NCBI GenBank assembly: GCA_044507625.1
Contig: JBIQJE010000003.1
Span: 62,001-126,000 of the forward strand
Direction of reading: 5' to 3'
Length of the DNA stretch: 64,000 bases
DNA from: Hyphomicrobium_A sp044507625
Lineage (GTDB): Bacteria; Pseudomonadota; Alphaproteobacteria; Rhizobiales; Hyphomicrobiaceae
Positions within the stretch are counted from its first letter, which is position 1. Each line of letters begins with the position of its first letter. Shown piece after piece: positions 8,805 to 17,831 of the stretch. Below the pieces are notes generated by a model. The model had not been told where the DNA came from and did no database searches. It worked only from the letters and a program-made list of their open reading frames with translations. A program made the position numbers and the translations under genes.

Positions 8805-9083
8805 GGCGTTTCCCCTTCCCCGCCCTTGAGCACGCACTGAAATATTCGTCCGCACCGGGAAAGTTTCGCTGATTTGCCCCGCTCCGCGCCAGGGAATTTC
8901 TTATGGGCTAAAGTTTCCCGCGCACGCCCGCAGGGCAAGGCAGCGGCGGTGGCAAAGATTTGCACATCAAAATCGCCGCTTTAGGCGTTCCGGAGCCTCG
9001 CACCCTGTTGGTGCCGGCCCGAGTCAGCTAGCCGGAGATGTGGGGAGGTGCAGTTGCACTTTCCTGCTTTCGGAGGATGGGCC

Positions 9084-9575
9084 ATGGTGGCGGCAAATCG
9101 TATTGGCTGGGTCGTGATCGGCGTTCTCGTTTCGGCGCTGGCGGCGGGCTGCGCCACCAATGGGCTGCAGACGGCCTCCACGACCAAGCATTACCGCCGC
9201 GCGAAGACCGAAAAGACCGTGGCCCGCCGGCAGGCACCCGCACGGATCGAGACCGGCTCCATCGACAAGGAGTCTCCCGGCAACGCGACCGCGAATACCG
9301 CCACGGCGCCCATCGACCATGGCGACGCGCCCCGCTACGAACACGCCGTCCCCTCCCCCGATCGCAACGGAACGGCCCCGGCTGCGACGACGGACACCGC
9401 CCGCGGCGGCATCAATCCGTCCGAGCCCGTTACGTCCCGCGATGACCCGCGCTGGCGCTGGTGCGAGCAGCGCCATCTCGACTATCAGGCCGGGCGGGCA
9501 CCGGGCGGGGCGACCGAGCTTTCCAAGAAGCTCGAGGATGACCGCATCTGCGCCGCGGTGTACGAGCGCGGCTGA
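9084..9575 (+). CDS. Hypothetical lipoprotein
   Basis: ATG 9084 is preferred because GGAGG lies 7 bases before it; a GTG at 9048 is in frame but has no site. The 163-residue product starts with a hydrophobic signal ending in the lipobox ALAAGC, so it should be lipid-anchored after processing by LspA. The middle is low-complexity (Ala, Thr, Pro). The C-terminal 45 residues are more ordered, with two cysteines and two tryptophans (DDPRWRWCEQRHLDYQAG), and are probably the functional part. No family recognised. Confidence 0.65.
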   Translation: MVAANRIGWVVIGVLVSALAAGCATNGLQTASTTKHYRRAKTEKTVARRQAPARIETGSIDKESPGNATANTATAPIDHGDAPRYEHAVPSPDRNGTAPAATTDTARGGINPSEPVTSRDDPRWRWCEQRHLDYQAGRAPGGATELSKKLEDDRICAAVYERG

Positions 9576-9598
9576 TCGCCGACTTGCGCCGGACGCTG

Positions 9599-9976
9599 TC
9601 AGACCGGCGGCGCCAGCACGAGATACACGGCGATGATGAATGCGATCGCTGTGAATGCCGCGGCCGTTACGGCGGCAAGGTCAACGCAGAACTCAAAGGC
9701 AGCCCGCAACCCCGCGTGAAGCCGCCGGTCCGTCGCTACGGCGACCGTGAATGCCCAGCCCGTGCGAGCGGCACCGATCCATTTGTCCGCGATCTTTCCC
9801 CAGCGCCGGGAAATCCCTTGCGTGCGCGATCGTCTGCGCTGCGGGATGGCGCCGAGTTCGTCGAGCCACGCGCGGTTGTTGACGGCGTCCCGTTCAAGCA
9901 GCGCCGCGACGAGCTCGAGCCGATCGAGCTTGGAGGCGGTGTTGGTGCCGAACGCATGATGTCGCTGGGGACGCAT
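9599..9976 (-). CDS. Hypothetical membrane protein
   Basis: From ATG 9976 the frame gives 125 residues; an upstream GTG at 9988 is possible and the ribosome site is poor in both cases. The last 35 residues form a long hydrophobic region (FCVDLAAVTAAAFTAIAFIIAVYLVL), and another weakly hydrophobic stretch precedes it. The N-terminal half is Arg- and Leu-rich and soluble. It converges with the preceding lipoprotein gene, stops 24 bases apart. No function can be given. Confidence 0.45.
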   Translation of the reverse strand: MRPQRHHAFGTNTASKLDRLELVAALLERDAVNNRAWLDELGAIPQRRRSRTQGISRRWGKIADKWIGAARTGWAFTVAVATDRRLHAGLRAAFEFCVDLAAVTAAAFTAIAFIIAVYLVLAPPV

Positions 9977-10165
9977 GGCAATGCTCACGCTCACTGCCCC
10001 GCGATAGTGACCTCTTCTCCCGTCACGATCAACGCCGGCGTAACCGTGAAGCACGCAACCGCACGCATTTATTTGTGAAGGCGGGTAGCGCCCAGCGTCT
10101 CCACCGCGGTTGTCCCGATGCGCGTCGTGTGCCTGCTCCCGCGCACAACGCGATGAAGCGCGCGG

Positions 10166-10405
10166 CTACGCGGGCCGCGAGGCGCTGTCTATTTCCTGCA
10201 CGAGCGCACGTATCGCGCTCATCACCGTCTCGACCCAGCGCCCCGCCGCGACATTGTCCTGCCCGAGCTGATGCATCGCGTTTGCATAGGCATGGTGTGC
10301 AGCATCGTACGCCTCCGGACGCGCCTCGACAGGCAGCGCGGCGATCTTCGTCGCCGTGCGCTGTATGGATTCCAGCGTGTGATCGACGAGTGTGCGCTTG
10401 TCCAT
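10166..10405 (-). CDS. Small helical hypothetical protein
   Basis: ATG 10405 follows AAGGAG at 9 bases and gives 79 residues starting MDKRTLVDHTLESI. The protein is predicted to be all-helical with amphipathic heptads (TATKIAALPVEARPEAYDAAHHAYANAMHQLG) and no cysteine. It resembles the small stress or unknown proteins often scattered in Hyphomicrobiales genomes. An in-frame ATG ten codons upstream is less likely. No family recognised. Confidence 0.55.
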   Translation of the reverse strand: MDKRTLVDHTLESIQRTATKIAALPVEARPEAYDAAHHAYANAMHQLGQDNVAAGRWVETVMSAIRALVQEIDSASRPA

Positions 10406-10600
10406 CGAGAGGGGCTCCTTGGCTGCCGCCACCATCGGTCTCCGCCACGGCCTTTATGAGGCAGGCGCGTCGCGTGCTCCCTTTTGGCTCGATCTCGACA
10501 AAAAATAGCCGCGGATGTGTGTGCCCAATTGGCGCAGCGGGGAATTGCACGAAAACCAGGTCCAAGCGTAAGGCGCCGCGCGCGCCCAGGAGGTGACGTC

Positions 10601-11137
10601 GTGTTCAATACCGATCCCAAGAACGGATTGCCCCAGCCCAAGCCCGGCCTGCCCCCACTCGGTGCATCCGCCATTCCGACGCCGGCGCGCGCCGCAAGCT
10701 CCCCCTTTGAGAAATCGGCCACGGCAACGAGCGGCACGTCGGTGATCGGCACCGACCTCACCATCCTTGGCGACCGCATCACCATCATCTCCGCAAACAA
10801 GCTCCAGGTCGACGGCGACGTGCGCGGCAACGTGCATGGCAAGCAGGTCGTGATCACGGAGGAAGGCTCGGTCGTCGGCATGGTCTGCGCCGAGGCGATC
10901 GAGGTGCGCGGCGGCGTGCGTGGCTCCATCCGCGCCGTGACCGTCAAGCTGCAGTCGACCGCGCAGGTCGAGGGCGACATCACCCATCAGAAGCTCTCCA
11001 TCGCCGAGGGCGCCCAGTTCGACGGCCGCGTGAAGCTCAGCAAGGACGCAAACGAGCTGACGCCCGTTCTCGATCCGGAAATCATCGAGCGCACGCGCAC
11101 CAGCGGCGACACCAACGGCTTTGGCAGCAGCGACTAG
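10601..11137 (+). CDS. Bactofilin (polymer-forming cytoskeletal protein)
   Basis: The GTG at 10601 follows AGGAGG at 7 bases; the frame continues upstream but without coding character. The 178-residue protein has a proline-rich N-terminal tail (about 1-45), then the right-handed beta-helix bactofilin domain (about 45-150) with repeats such as GDVRGNVHGKQVVITEEGSVVG and a hydrophobic six-residue rhythm, then a short C-terminal tail. Bactofilins self-assemble into filaments at the membrane and help place cell-wall enzymes, stalks or poles. The order of tail-core-tail and the length are typical. Partner genes are not evident. Confidence 0.9.
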   Translation: MFNTDPKNGLPQPKPGLPPLGASAIPTPARAASSPFEKSATATSGTSVIGTDLTILGDRITIISANKLQVDGDVRGNVHGKQVVITEEGSVVGMVCAEAIEVRGGVRGSIRAVTVKLQSTAQVEGDITHQKLSIAEGAQFDGRVKLSKDANELTPVLDPEIIERTRTSGDTNGFGSSD

Positions 11138-11160
11138 AACGAAAAATGGGGAGGATGGCG

Positions 11161-11544
11161 ATGACGAGTTTGGCGGAGGCGCTCGACGCCGAGCGCGAAA
11201 AGCGGCGTCGCGATGCAACGGACGCTGCCACGCGGCGCGAGGTGGGGCGCGCAGTGCTGCAGGTGCTGGCGCAACGGCTCAACGCCGAGCCGCTACCGGC
11301 CTGGTACTTCATCTCCCGGGGCGACGATATTCTCGTCGCCCACAGCGACGGCACGGCGGGCCGCCGGCATGTGGGCACATGGACCGTCGATCACGAGATG
11401 CGTCTCGTGCTGAACCAGGAAATGACGGAGTGGATCACGGCCGAGAGCTGCGCCCGCGTCGTGGACGAGGCGGTGCAGATCACGGCCCGGTTCATCGTCG
11501 AAATGGAAAACAGGGCTATTGCAAGCCATCGCGAAGCAAGCTGA
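11161..11544 (+). CDS. Conserved hypothetical protein after bactofilin
   Basis: ATG 11161 has GGGGAGG 6 bases before it and gives 127 residues (MTSLAEALDAEREKRRR...). The gene starts 23 bases after the bactofilin stop and is probably co-transcribed. The N terminus is a charged helix; the centre (PAWYFISRGDDILVAHSDGTAGRRHVGTW) looks like a small alpha/beta domain. There is no signal, membrane segment or catalytic motif. No family recognised. Confidence 0.6.
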   Translation: MTSLAEALDAEREKRRRDATDAATRREVGRAVLQVLAQRLNAEPLPAWYFISRGDDILVAHSDGTAGRRHVGTWTVDHEMRLVLNQEMTEWITAESCARVVDEAVQITARFIVEMENRAIASHREAS

Positions 11545-11610
11545 CGCTCGCTTCGCATCGACGTCGCACCATGGCCATGGCGCGCGGCCGCGAGCACCCG
11601 CTCGGTGCAC

Positions 11611-11910
11611 CTACTCGGCGGCGATCATCGACGAGACGATCGCGTCATGCTCCGCGTCCGTAGGGCCGAGCATGCCGAGCGCGTGCAGATAGACTTCGAG
11701 CACCGCATCCTCTTCCTGCCGCTCGCTCGTGGTCTTTTTGCGCAAGCGCACCACCTGGCGCAGCACCTTCACGTCGAACCCGAGCCCCTTGGCCTCGAGG
11801 TACTTGTCGCGAATGTCGCCGGCGAGCGCCTTTTTCTCTTCCTCGAGGCGCTCGATCTGCTCGACGAGCTGGCGCAACTGGTTCTGCGCCGAGGCCTGTA
11901 GCGTCGTCAT
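11611..11910 (-). CDS. gapR: GapR family DNA-binding protein (DUF2312)
   Basis: From ATG 11910 the product is 99 residues and matches the DUF2312/UPF0335 family across its length: an N-terminal coiled coil (LRQLVEQIERLEEEKKALAGDIRDKYLEAKGLGFD) followed by VKVLRQVVRLRKK and a helical tail. GapR dimers and tetramers clamp overtwisted DNA ahead of replication and transcription forks and assist topoisomerases. A longer upstream frame is rejected because the family starts a few residues before the coiled coil. GGGAG precedes the start. Confidence 0.9.
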   Translation of the reverse strand: MTTLQASAQNQLRQLVEQIERLEEEKKALAGDIRDKYLEAKGLGFDVKVLRQVVRLRKKTTSERQEEDAVLEVYLHALGMLGPTDAEHDAIVSSMIAAE

Positions 11911-12075
11911 CCCTCTACTCCCGTCGTGATGATGAGTTGAAGGAACGCTATCGGCCCCGTCTTGCCCCTTCAAGGCGAGGCAGCGCGCCATCCAGAGGAA
12001 TCTTGTTTTGTCCCTGCGGCGTCGGCGTCACAGTGCGGGCACCGTTGCTGACTTGCCGCGCTGTGCGCGACGGCT

Positions 12076-12393
12076 TCAGGATTTTCCGTGTCCACCGCCG
12101 GAGGACGCGAACGTTGCATGCGCCTCGGGCGAAGCCTCTGTCTGGTAGAGGCGGCGCCACTCCGCATAGGGCATGCCGTAGATGATCTCCCGCGCCTCGT
12201 CCTTGGTGAGCGCCTTGCCCTGTTGCTCGGCCGCCTCCTGGTACCAGTTCGAGAGGCAGTTGCGGCAGAAGCCGGCGAGGTTCATCAGGTCGATGTTCTG
12301 CACATCCGTGCGCTCGCGCAGGTGCTGCACGAGCCGCCGGAACGCGGCCGCCTCGAGCTCCGTTGCCGCCTGCCGATCGATGTCCGTCGTCAT
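12076..12393 (-). CDS. DUF1244 domain protein
   Basis: This 105-residue protein has the DUF1244 core (AAFRRLVQHLRERTDVQNIDLMNLAGFCRNCLSNWY, then EAREIIYGMPYAEWRRLYQ). The family is a compact helical domain with a conserved C-R-N-C pair (FCRNCL) suggesting metal binding; its function is unknown. The start codon overlaps the stop of the upstream N-formylglutamate amidohydrolase gene by 4 bases, so the two are co-translated. GGAAAGG precedes the ATG. Confidence 0.88.
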   Translation of the reverse strand: MTTDIDRQAATELEAAAFRRLVQHLRERTDVQNIDLMNLAGFCRNCLSNWYQEAAEQQGKALTKDEAREIIYGMPYAEWRRLYQTEASPEAHATFASSGGGHGKS

Positions 12394-13271
12394 CGTGCGA
12401 TCCTTTCCGCAGGGCTGGTGTAGGGCGGCGCCTCGTCGGTATCGGTATGCGAGCCGAAATAGTGCACCGTGTGGAGCGCTTCGCGTAGCTCGGGCTTGGC
12501 GAAGATATCGCGCACCGCCGCAGCAACGCGCTCCGCCCACGCCTTTTGGCCCTCGGGACCGCCGATGAGATCCTGGCGGATCTCCAAGATCGCGTGCGCC
12601 AGACCGCGCCGTGTTCCGTGCCGCCACATGCTGTCGCCGGCGAGCTTGCCGTCGTAAGGCTCGTTCTCGCCGACGAGGATACCATGATCGGCACGCAGCG
12701 CCTCGAGGAGCGGCACGGAGAAGCGATAGTCGCGGTCCCACAGAACGGCAGCGTGCCACGGCCGCGCGATTCCCTTCCAGCAATCGGTGAAGCTGTGGAT
12801 CGAAAGCAGCACCGGCGGCACGCCCGCCCCCACGCAGCTTTCGATCAGCTTATCGATGCGCGCATGGTAGGGCTCGTAGTAAAGGCGCACCCGCCGCGCG
12901 CGCTCCTCGGCATCGAGATGCCGGTTGCCGGGGATCACCGCGCCGTCTGAAATCCGCATCACCAGCGTCGGATCGTCGAGCCCGCGGTTGGGGTCGATCA
13001 GCAGCCGCGAGAAGCGCGTGAGAATGGCCGGCACCTCCAGCATCCCGGCCAGCTGCCGGGTCACCGAAGCTGCCCCGATGTCGTAGGCGATGTGCCGCTT
13101 CAGCTCCCCTTCGGGCAGCCCCAGGGTGCCGTAGCCCTCGGGAATGGCATTCGTTGCATGGTCGCACAGCAGGACGAGACCGGCGTCGGTGCGTCCCGGT
13201 ATCAATTCATAGCTGTCGGTTACGGGGGTCTCGGCGAGCGCGGATGGCTCGCGGCCATCGATCTGAAGCAT
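12390..13271 (-). CDS. N-formylglutamate amidohydrolase family, paralog 1
   Basis: This 293-residue cytosolic hydrolase shows the family blocks LLCDHATNAIPEGYGTLGL (predicted metal or active-site loop), a central LTRFSRLLIDPNRGLDDPT block, and LLSIHSFTDCW. Family enzymes release formate from N-formylglutamate at the end of histidine breakdown, but many members are annotated only by homology. There is no hut operon here; instead it is coupled to a DUF1244 gene. A second, diverged paralog lies at 17832. The substrate is therefore uncertain. Confidence 0.85.
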   Translation of the reverse strand: MLQIDGREPSALAETPVTDSYELIPGRTDAGLVLLCDHATNAIPEGYGTLGLPEGELKRHIAYDIGAASVTRQLAGMLEVPAILTRFSRLLIDPNRGLDDPTLVMRISDGAVIPGNRHLDAEERARRVRLYYEPYHARIDKLIESCVGAGVPPVLLSIHSFTDCWKGIARPWHAAVLWDRDYRFSVPLLEALRADHGILVGENEPYDGKLAGDSMWRHGTRRGLAHAILEIRQDLIGGPEGQKAWAERVAAAVRDIFAKPELREALHTVHYFGSHTDTDEAPPYTSPAERIAR

Positions 13272-13734
13272 GCACGGAATATAGCTTTATAGCGTGCGCT
13301 CGCAAACCACCCGCGTCGGAGCGCCGCTTGACGCAGGCGGAGCGATTGCGCAAACAGCGCCCTGGGGTTTTGGGCATGGGGAATGGAAATGGCCGCACCC
13401 GCCGTGTCGGCGCGCGTTGCTGGTGTTTGCCGGGGAGCCGGTCGGCCGAACGCCATACGCGTGGCGGCGCCACTGTCGAAGAGGATCCGGGCTTCGAGCC
13501 CGCCGCTGTCATCCCAATGCCGCCAAGTTCATGGAAAACAAACTCTGCCACGATCGGTTTCGGACGTTCCGCGAACCCGCCCGAGTTGCCTAGCAAATTC
13601 CTACTTCCGAGCGATTGCCGAGCAACGGGGCGCCATGGGCGGCGCAACGGCCTTCAACGGGTCCCACATTGCAGTTCGGATTTCCTAGGCGAGCGGAGCG
13701 GATTGGCGTGCAGCCAGAGCGGCGAGATCGGCTT
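13272..13734. other. Gap with no supported gene
   Basis: This 463-base stretch has several overlapping frames on both strands, all rich in Arg, Pro and Ser without start sites or family likeness. It likely holds the promoter of the amidohydrolase (minus strand) and of the DUF1036-pyk operon (plus strand); no clear -35/-10 pair was picked. Confidence 0.35.
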
Positions 13735-14166
13735 ATGCGGGAGGCCCGGCGGTGCGCCGGCGCCATGCTGATCCTGCCGATGCTCACCCTCTCGAGCGCC
13801 GAGGCGCATGCCGATCTCAAATTGTGCAACTCTACCTCCAGCCGTGTCGGGGTGGCCGTCGGCTACCAGGACGCGACCGGCTGGGCCACGGAAGGCTGGT
13901 GGAACATCGCCTCGCAAACCTGCGAGACGTTGTTGAAGGGTCCTGTCCCCAGCCGGTTTATTTACGTTCACGCCCTAGATTACGATCGCGGCGGTGAATG
14001 GGTCGGTAGCAACTTCATGTGTACCGACGACAAGTCGTTTGCCATCCGCGGTGTGCAGGATTGCCAGCAGCGCGGCTTCAAACGCACCGGTTTCTTCGAA
14101 GTGGATACGGGCGAGTCGCAGGAGTGGACCATCCGCCTCACCGACCCAGAGGCGAGTGAACAATGA
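13735..14166 (+). CDS. DUF1036 secreted protein
   Basis: From ATG 13735 the product has 143 residues with a signal peptide ending SAEAHA, then DLKLCN, the usual start of the DUF1036 domain. Conserved features are the cysteine-rich beta structure (CNSTSSRVGVAVGYQD, TCETLL, NFMCTDD, VQDCQQRGF). The domain is periplasmic and of unknown function. Its stop overlaps the pyk start by 4 bases, an arrangement conserved in Hyphomicrobiales. The start is uncertain: a GTG at 13708 is in frame and neither has a strong ribosome site. Confidence 0.8.
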   Translation: MREARRCAGAMLILPMLTLSSAEAHADLKLCNSTSSRVGVAVGYQDATGWATEGWWNIASQTCETLLKGPVPSRFIYVHALDYDRGGEWVGSNFMCTDDKSFAIRGVQDCQQRGFKRTGFFEVDTGESQEWTIRLTDPEASEQ

Positions 14167-15608
14167 GACGCAAAAGAAGGGTCAAGGTCGTCGCGACCTT
14201 GGGGCCTGCCTCGTCGGCAACGGAAATGATCGAGCGCCTGTTCCTTGCGGGCGTCGACGTATTCCGCATCAACATGAGCCATTCCTCGCACGATACCGCG
14301 AGAACGCTGCTCAACTCCGTGCGTTGGGTGGCCAAGCGCCACCGCCATCCCATCGGCATTCTCGCTGACCTGCAGGGCCCGAAGTTCCGCGTCGGCGAGT
14401 TCGCCAGCGGCCGCGTGTTCGTCAACGACGGGGCTATTTTCCGCTTCGAGCGGAGCGAAAAGCCCGGCTCGTCCGATGCGGTGCATCTGCCCCATCCGCA
14501 GATCTTCGCGGCCGTCGAGCCGGGCCATATGCTCCTGCTCGACGACGGCAAGCTGCGCATGCGCGTCATCGAGAAAACCAAGAACACCATCGCGGCGGAG
14601 GTTCTGGTCGGCGGCGCCCTCGCAAGCCGCAAGGGCATCAGCCTGCCCGATACGGTGCTGCCCATCGGTCCGCTGACCGAGAAGGACCGCGCTGACCTCT
14701 CACACGTATTGAAGCTGGGGGCCGACTGGATTGCGCTCTCGTTCATCCAGCGCGCCGAAGACGTGCACGACGTGCGCAAGCTCGTCGGTGACCGCGCCGC
14801 CCTGCTCGCCAAGATCGAGAAGCCTTCCGCCATCGGCGATCTCGACGCCATCATCGCCGCGGCCGACGGCATCATGGTTGCGCGCGGCGATCTCGGCGTC
14901 GAAATGCCAGTCGAGCGCGTTCCCGGATTGCAGAAGCAGATCACGCGCAAAGCGCGCACCGCCGGCAAGCCGGTGGTCGTCGCGACGCAGATGCTGGAAA
15001 GCATGATCTCATCGCCCGTGCCGACACGCGCCGAGGTCTCGGACGTCGCCACCGCCGTGTTCGACGGCGCCGACGCGGTGATGCTGTCCGCCGAATCGGC
15101 CATTGGCCAGTTCCCCGTCGAAGCCATCCAGATGATGGACCGCATCGCCATCGAGGTCGAAGCGGATCCGAGCTACGACGCCATCCTGCACGCAACGCGC
15201 ACGACGCCCCAGCCGACCGGCGCCGACGCCATCGCCACGGCCGCGCACGCCATCGCCGATACGGTGAAGCTGTCGTCCATCGTCTGCTACACCGCCACCG
15301 GCTCGACGGCCCTGCGCGTCACCCGCGAGCGCCCGAACCTGCCGGTGATGGGGCTGACGCCCATAGAATCGACCGCGCGCCGGCTTTCCCTCGTCTGGGG
15401 CATCCAGTCGGTGATGACGGGCGACCCGGCGACGCTCACCGATATGGTGAGCAAGGCCTGCCGCATCGCGTTCGATGAGGGTTTCGTGCAGCCGAACTGC
15501 GGCATCCTCATCACCGCCGGCGTTCCCTTCGGCTCACCCGGCGCCACGAACATGATCCGCATCGCCTTCGTGGATGAGAACGGCGCGCCGATCGCCGAGG
15601 TGCGCTAG
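14163..15608 (+). CDS. pyk: Pyruvate kinase
   Basis: This glycolytic enzyme converts phosphoenolpyruvate and ADP to pyruvate and ATP. All family blocks are present over 481 residues: KVVATLGPAS at the start, INMSHSSHD, ADLQGPKFRVG with the active-site region, LLAKIEKPSAI with the catalytic lysine and metal ligands, MVARGDLGVE, and ATQMLESM. The C-terminal allosteric domain ends normally. It is translationally coupled to the DUF1036 gene. Confidence 0.97.
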   Translation: MRRKRRVKVVATLGPASSATEMIERLFLAGVDVFRINMSHSSHDTARTLLNSVRWVAKRHRHPIGILADLQGPKFRVGEFASGRVFVNDGAIFRFERSEKPGSSDAVHLPHPQIFAAVEPGHMLLLDDGKLRMRVIEKTKNTIAAEVLVGGALASRKGISLPDTVLPIGPLTEKDRADLSHVLKLGADWIALSFIQRAEDVHDVRKLVGDRAALLAKIEKPSAIGDLDAIIAAADGIMVARGDLGVEMPVERVPGLQKQITRKARTAGKPVVVATQMLESMISSPVPTRAEVSDVATAVFDGADAVMLSAESAIGQFPVEAIQMMDRIAIEVEADPSYDAILHATRTTPQPTGADAIATAAHAIADTVKLSSIVCYTATGSTALRVTRERPNLPVMGLTPIESTARRLSLVWGIQSVMTGDPATLTDMVSKACRIAFDEGFVQPNCGILITAGVPFGSPGATNMIRIAFVDENGAPIAEVR

Positions 15609-15929
15609 ACGCTTCGGTCCCGGTCGGGTCCGAAGCGTGAAGCATGTGCCTCCGCAAAAGGCGTCAAGCCCATCGCGATTTGTGAAGTGGTCGCGCTGCC
15701 GCCAGCGCACACGTCGAACGGGAAGCGCCGATGGCACCGCCGCGCTTTCCCGGCGGGAGCGCAAGGGCGCCGGCCGCTGACACTCAGGTCCGAGGATTGA
15801 ATTTCGGCCCCACGCTCGCGCCGCGGCGTTTGCGTCCCAAGGGCGCGCCTCGCTCCCCGTGCCCACGAAGCTGGGCGCATCGCGCGTCGCGCGCGGCCGC
15901 ACGGCGGGCTCACCGAGCCGAAGCTGAAA
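15609..15929. other. Intergenic region with interspersed palindrome
   Basis: Between the convergent pyk and TPR genes. At about 15610-15640 the arms CGCTTCGG and CCGAAGCG form a palindrome followed by TGAAGCATG; it is a partial copy of the repeats at 20349 and 48600. The rest has no supported gene or clear terminator T-run. Confidence 0.5.
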
Positions 15930-16775
15930 TCAGATGCCCTGGCCTTCCACTTCGACGGAAAGCTCGTCGACCGCCTGCTTGGCGCCGTCCTGGAACGGAT
16001 TGACCTTCAGAAGCTCGCGGTAAGCCTTGAGCGCGGCCTTCTTCTGTCCCGTCTCGCGCAGGATCCGCGCCAAGCCTTCCAGCGCCTTGAAGTGATTGGG
16101 CTCGAGCGCCAGCGCGCGCCGCAGGTCCTCGACCGCATTCTCATAGTCGTTGTCGAGGAAGAAGACGTAGGCGCGCCTGTTCCAGCCTTCGGCATAGTCG
16201 GGAGCCAGCTCGACAACCGCGTCCAGGAGCTTGAGCGCCAGCTCGTTCTTCTGGTCGCCGATGGCCTTGGCCGAGCGGCCCATGAGCACGCCGATGGTGT
16301 CGCTGCCCGATTGCAGCCAGAGGCTCTGGATGGCTTCCGAGATCGATTCCGCCTGGGTGGCGTCTTGCGCCTTTGCGAGGTGGCCCAGCAGTTCCGCAAG
16401 CAGCTCCTCGCGGCTCTGCTTGTTCGCCGGCTTTTCCGCCTGCTTGTGCGGATCGCCGGGGAATACCGCGCCCGGCAATGCGGGGACGGGCGGCAGATTG
16501 TTGTGCGGAGCGGGCAGCGGCTTCAGCGCCTCGCCCTCGGCCCTCTCGCCCGGTGCGGGAGGCACGCCCTCGGCCGGATTTCCACCAGGGAACACGGCGC
16601 CAGGCAACGGCGGAACCGGCGGCAGATTGTTGTGCGGAGCGGGCAGCGGCTTCAGCGGCTCCACCCCTTCGGGGGTAGGCGCAGGCGAAGCCTCCTGCGC
16701 AAGCAGCGGACTTGCCGCGACCAGAAGGGCGGCGGCGACAGCGGCTAAAGTCTTAAGGTGGAGCATGCGGCGCAT
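15930..16775 (-). CDS. Exported TPR protein with duplicated proline-rich segment
   Basis: The 281-residue product starts with a signal peptide (MRRMLHLKTLAAVAAALLVAASPLLAQ). Residues 41-64 and 84-107 are near-identical copies of a Pro-rich unit (LKPLPAPHNNLPPVPPLPGA, then VFPG), period 43. The C-terminal half (about 170-270) holds tetratricopeptide repeats (DYAEGWNRRAYVFFLDNDYE, then NHFKALEGLARILRETGQ), implying protein-protein binding in the periplasm. The alphaproteobacterial family of such proteins is of unknown function. It is upstream of nothing on this strand; rpmJ follows its start at a short distance on the same strand. Confidence 0.8.
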   Translation of the reverse strand: MRRMLHLKTLAAVAAALLVAASPLLAQEASPAPTPEGVEPLKPLPAPHNNLPPVPPLPGAVFPGGNPAEGVPPAPGERAEGEALKPLPAPHNNLPPVPALPGAVFPGDPHKQAEKPANKQSREELLAELLGHLAKAQDATQAESISEAIQSLWLQSGSDTIGVLMGRSAKAIGDQKNELALKLLDAVVELAPDYAEGWNRRAYVFFLDNDYENAVEDLRRALALEPNHFKALEGLARILRETGQKKAALKAYRELLKVNPFQDGAKQAVDELSVEVEGQGI

Positions 16776-16829
16776 CCGGCAAACATAGGATGCGGCAAGG
16801 TGAGCGTCAAAGCGTGGCGAAGTTGCGCC

Positions 16830-16955
16830 TCAGCCCTGACGTGCTTTGAAGCGGCGCTGCACCTTGTTGATGATGTACACCTTGCCCTTGCGGCGCACGA
16901 GGCGGTTGGCGCGATGACGGGCGCGCAGGGATTTCAACGAGTTCCGGACTTTCAT
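16830..16955 (-). CDS. rpmJ: 50S ribosomal protein L36
   Basis: This 41-residue basic protein starts MKVRNSLKSLRARHRANRLV and ends KVQRRFKARQG, the alphaproteobacterial form of L36. This form lacks the zinc-binding cysteines of the other type, as normal for the group. L36 helps fold 23S rRNA in the large subunit. It is transcribed away from the tRNA-Val gene behind it. Confidence 0.95.
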   Translation of the reverse strand: MKVRNSLKSLRARHRANRLVRRKGKVYIINKVQRRFKARQG

Positions 16956-16977
16956 TTCCAACACCGATCATAAATGA

Positions 16978-17052
16978 TGGTGGGCACTAGAGGGATCGAA
17001 CCTCTGACCCCTACCATGTCAAGGTAGTGCTCTACCGCTGAGCTAAGTGCCC
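16978..17052 (-). tRNA. tRNA-Val (anticodon GAC)
   Basis: On the minus strand the acceptor arms GGGCACT and AGTGCCC pair, the D arm reads TAGCTCAGCGGTAGAGCA, the anticodon stem CTACC/GGTAG encloses TTGACAT with anticodon GAC, and the T arm holds GGTTCGATCC. The CCA end is encoded (16978-16980). It reads valine codons GUC and GUU. Confidence 0.95.
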
Positions 17053-17135
17053 CAGGACCGGGGTTCTATGCTTTAGCCCCCACCGAGGTCAACAGTTGTT
17101 TGAAGGCCACGCCCAGGCGCGGCTTGTGGCCGCGA

Positions 17136-17522
17136 TCAAGCCGCGAGCAACCGGTCGACCTCGCGGACCAAATCCTTGAGGTGAAACGGCTTCGACAGCA
17201 CGCGCGCGTCCTTCGGTGCCGCCTGATCGTTATTCAGGATCACCGCCGCAAACCCCGTGATGAACATGATCTTGAGGTCCGGATCGAGCTCGCTGGCCTT
17301 CCGTGCCAGCTCGATTCCATCCATCCGCGGCATGACGATATCCGTCAGCAGCAGGGTAAACGGCTCGGTCTTGAGACGCTCGAACGCCTCTTCCCCGTTC
17401 GGGAAGGCGATGACGTCATAACCGGCTTTCTTGAGCGCCCGCACGAGGAAACTGCGCATCGAATCATCGTCTTCGGCGAGCAGAATGCGGGAGATGGTAA
17501 CGCTGGAGGGCTTTGCGGTCAT
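17136..17522 (-). CDS. cpdR: Single-domain response regulator CpdR
   Basis: This 128-residue protein is a lone receiver domain. The phosphoacceptor is Asp61 in LLLTDIVMPRMDGIELARKA, the acidic pocket is EDDD (17-20), and the C terminus has the CpdR signature FITGFAAVILN and SKPFHLKDLVREV. In Caulobacter and rhizobia CpdR, when unphosphorylated, delivers substrates to the ClpXP protease at the pole and so controls the cell cycle. Its position next to tRNA-Val is conserved in Hyphomicrobiales. Confidence 0.92.
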   Translation of the reverse strand: MTAKPSSVTISRILLAEDDDSMRSFLVRALKKAGYDVIAFPNGEEAFERLKTEPFTLLLTDIVMPRMDGIELARKASELDPDLKIMFITGFAAVILNNDQAAPKDARVLSKPFHLKDLVREVDRLLAA

Positions 17523-17831
17523 TGGCTACTCTGGAACTGTCCGTTCGACGCGCGACCGGCGTCGGATGCCGGCGCGAATGTGGTGCGACTATAGTAAACG
17601 GGAGGTGAACCGAGCCCCGATAAACGCCGGCTTCCCCCCTTGCAGGACCCCCTGCCTATCCTGCGCCGGTGGACATATTGAGACGAGGTTGGCAGAGTGA
17701 GCAAGGGCGATGGTAAGCATTTGGGCGCATTGTCCTAACGGTGCGATTTTTGAGTGTCCCCGTCGCCTCGATGCGAGCTTTGGAATAGTCTCGCCGCTCC
17801 CGAGCACTCGGAGAAAGACATCGCAAGAAGC

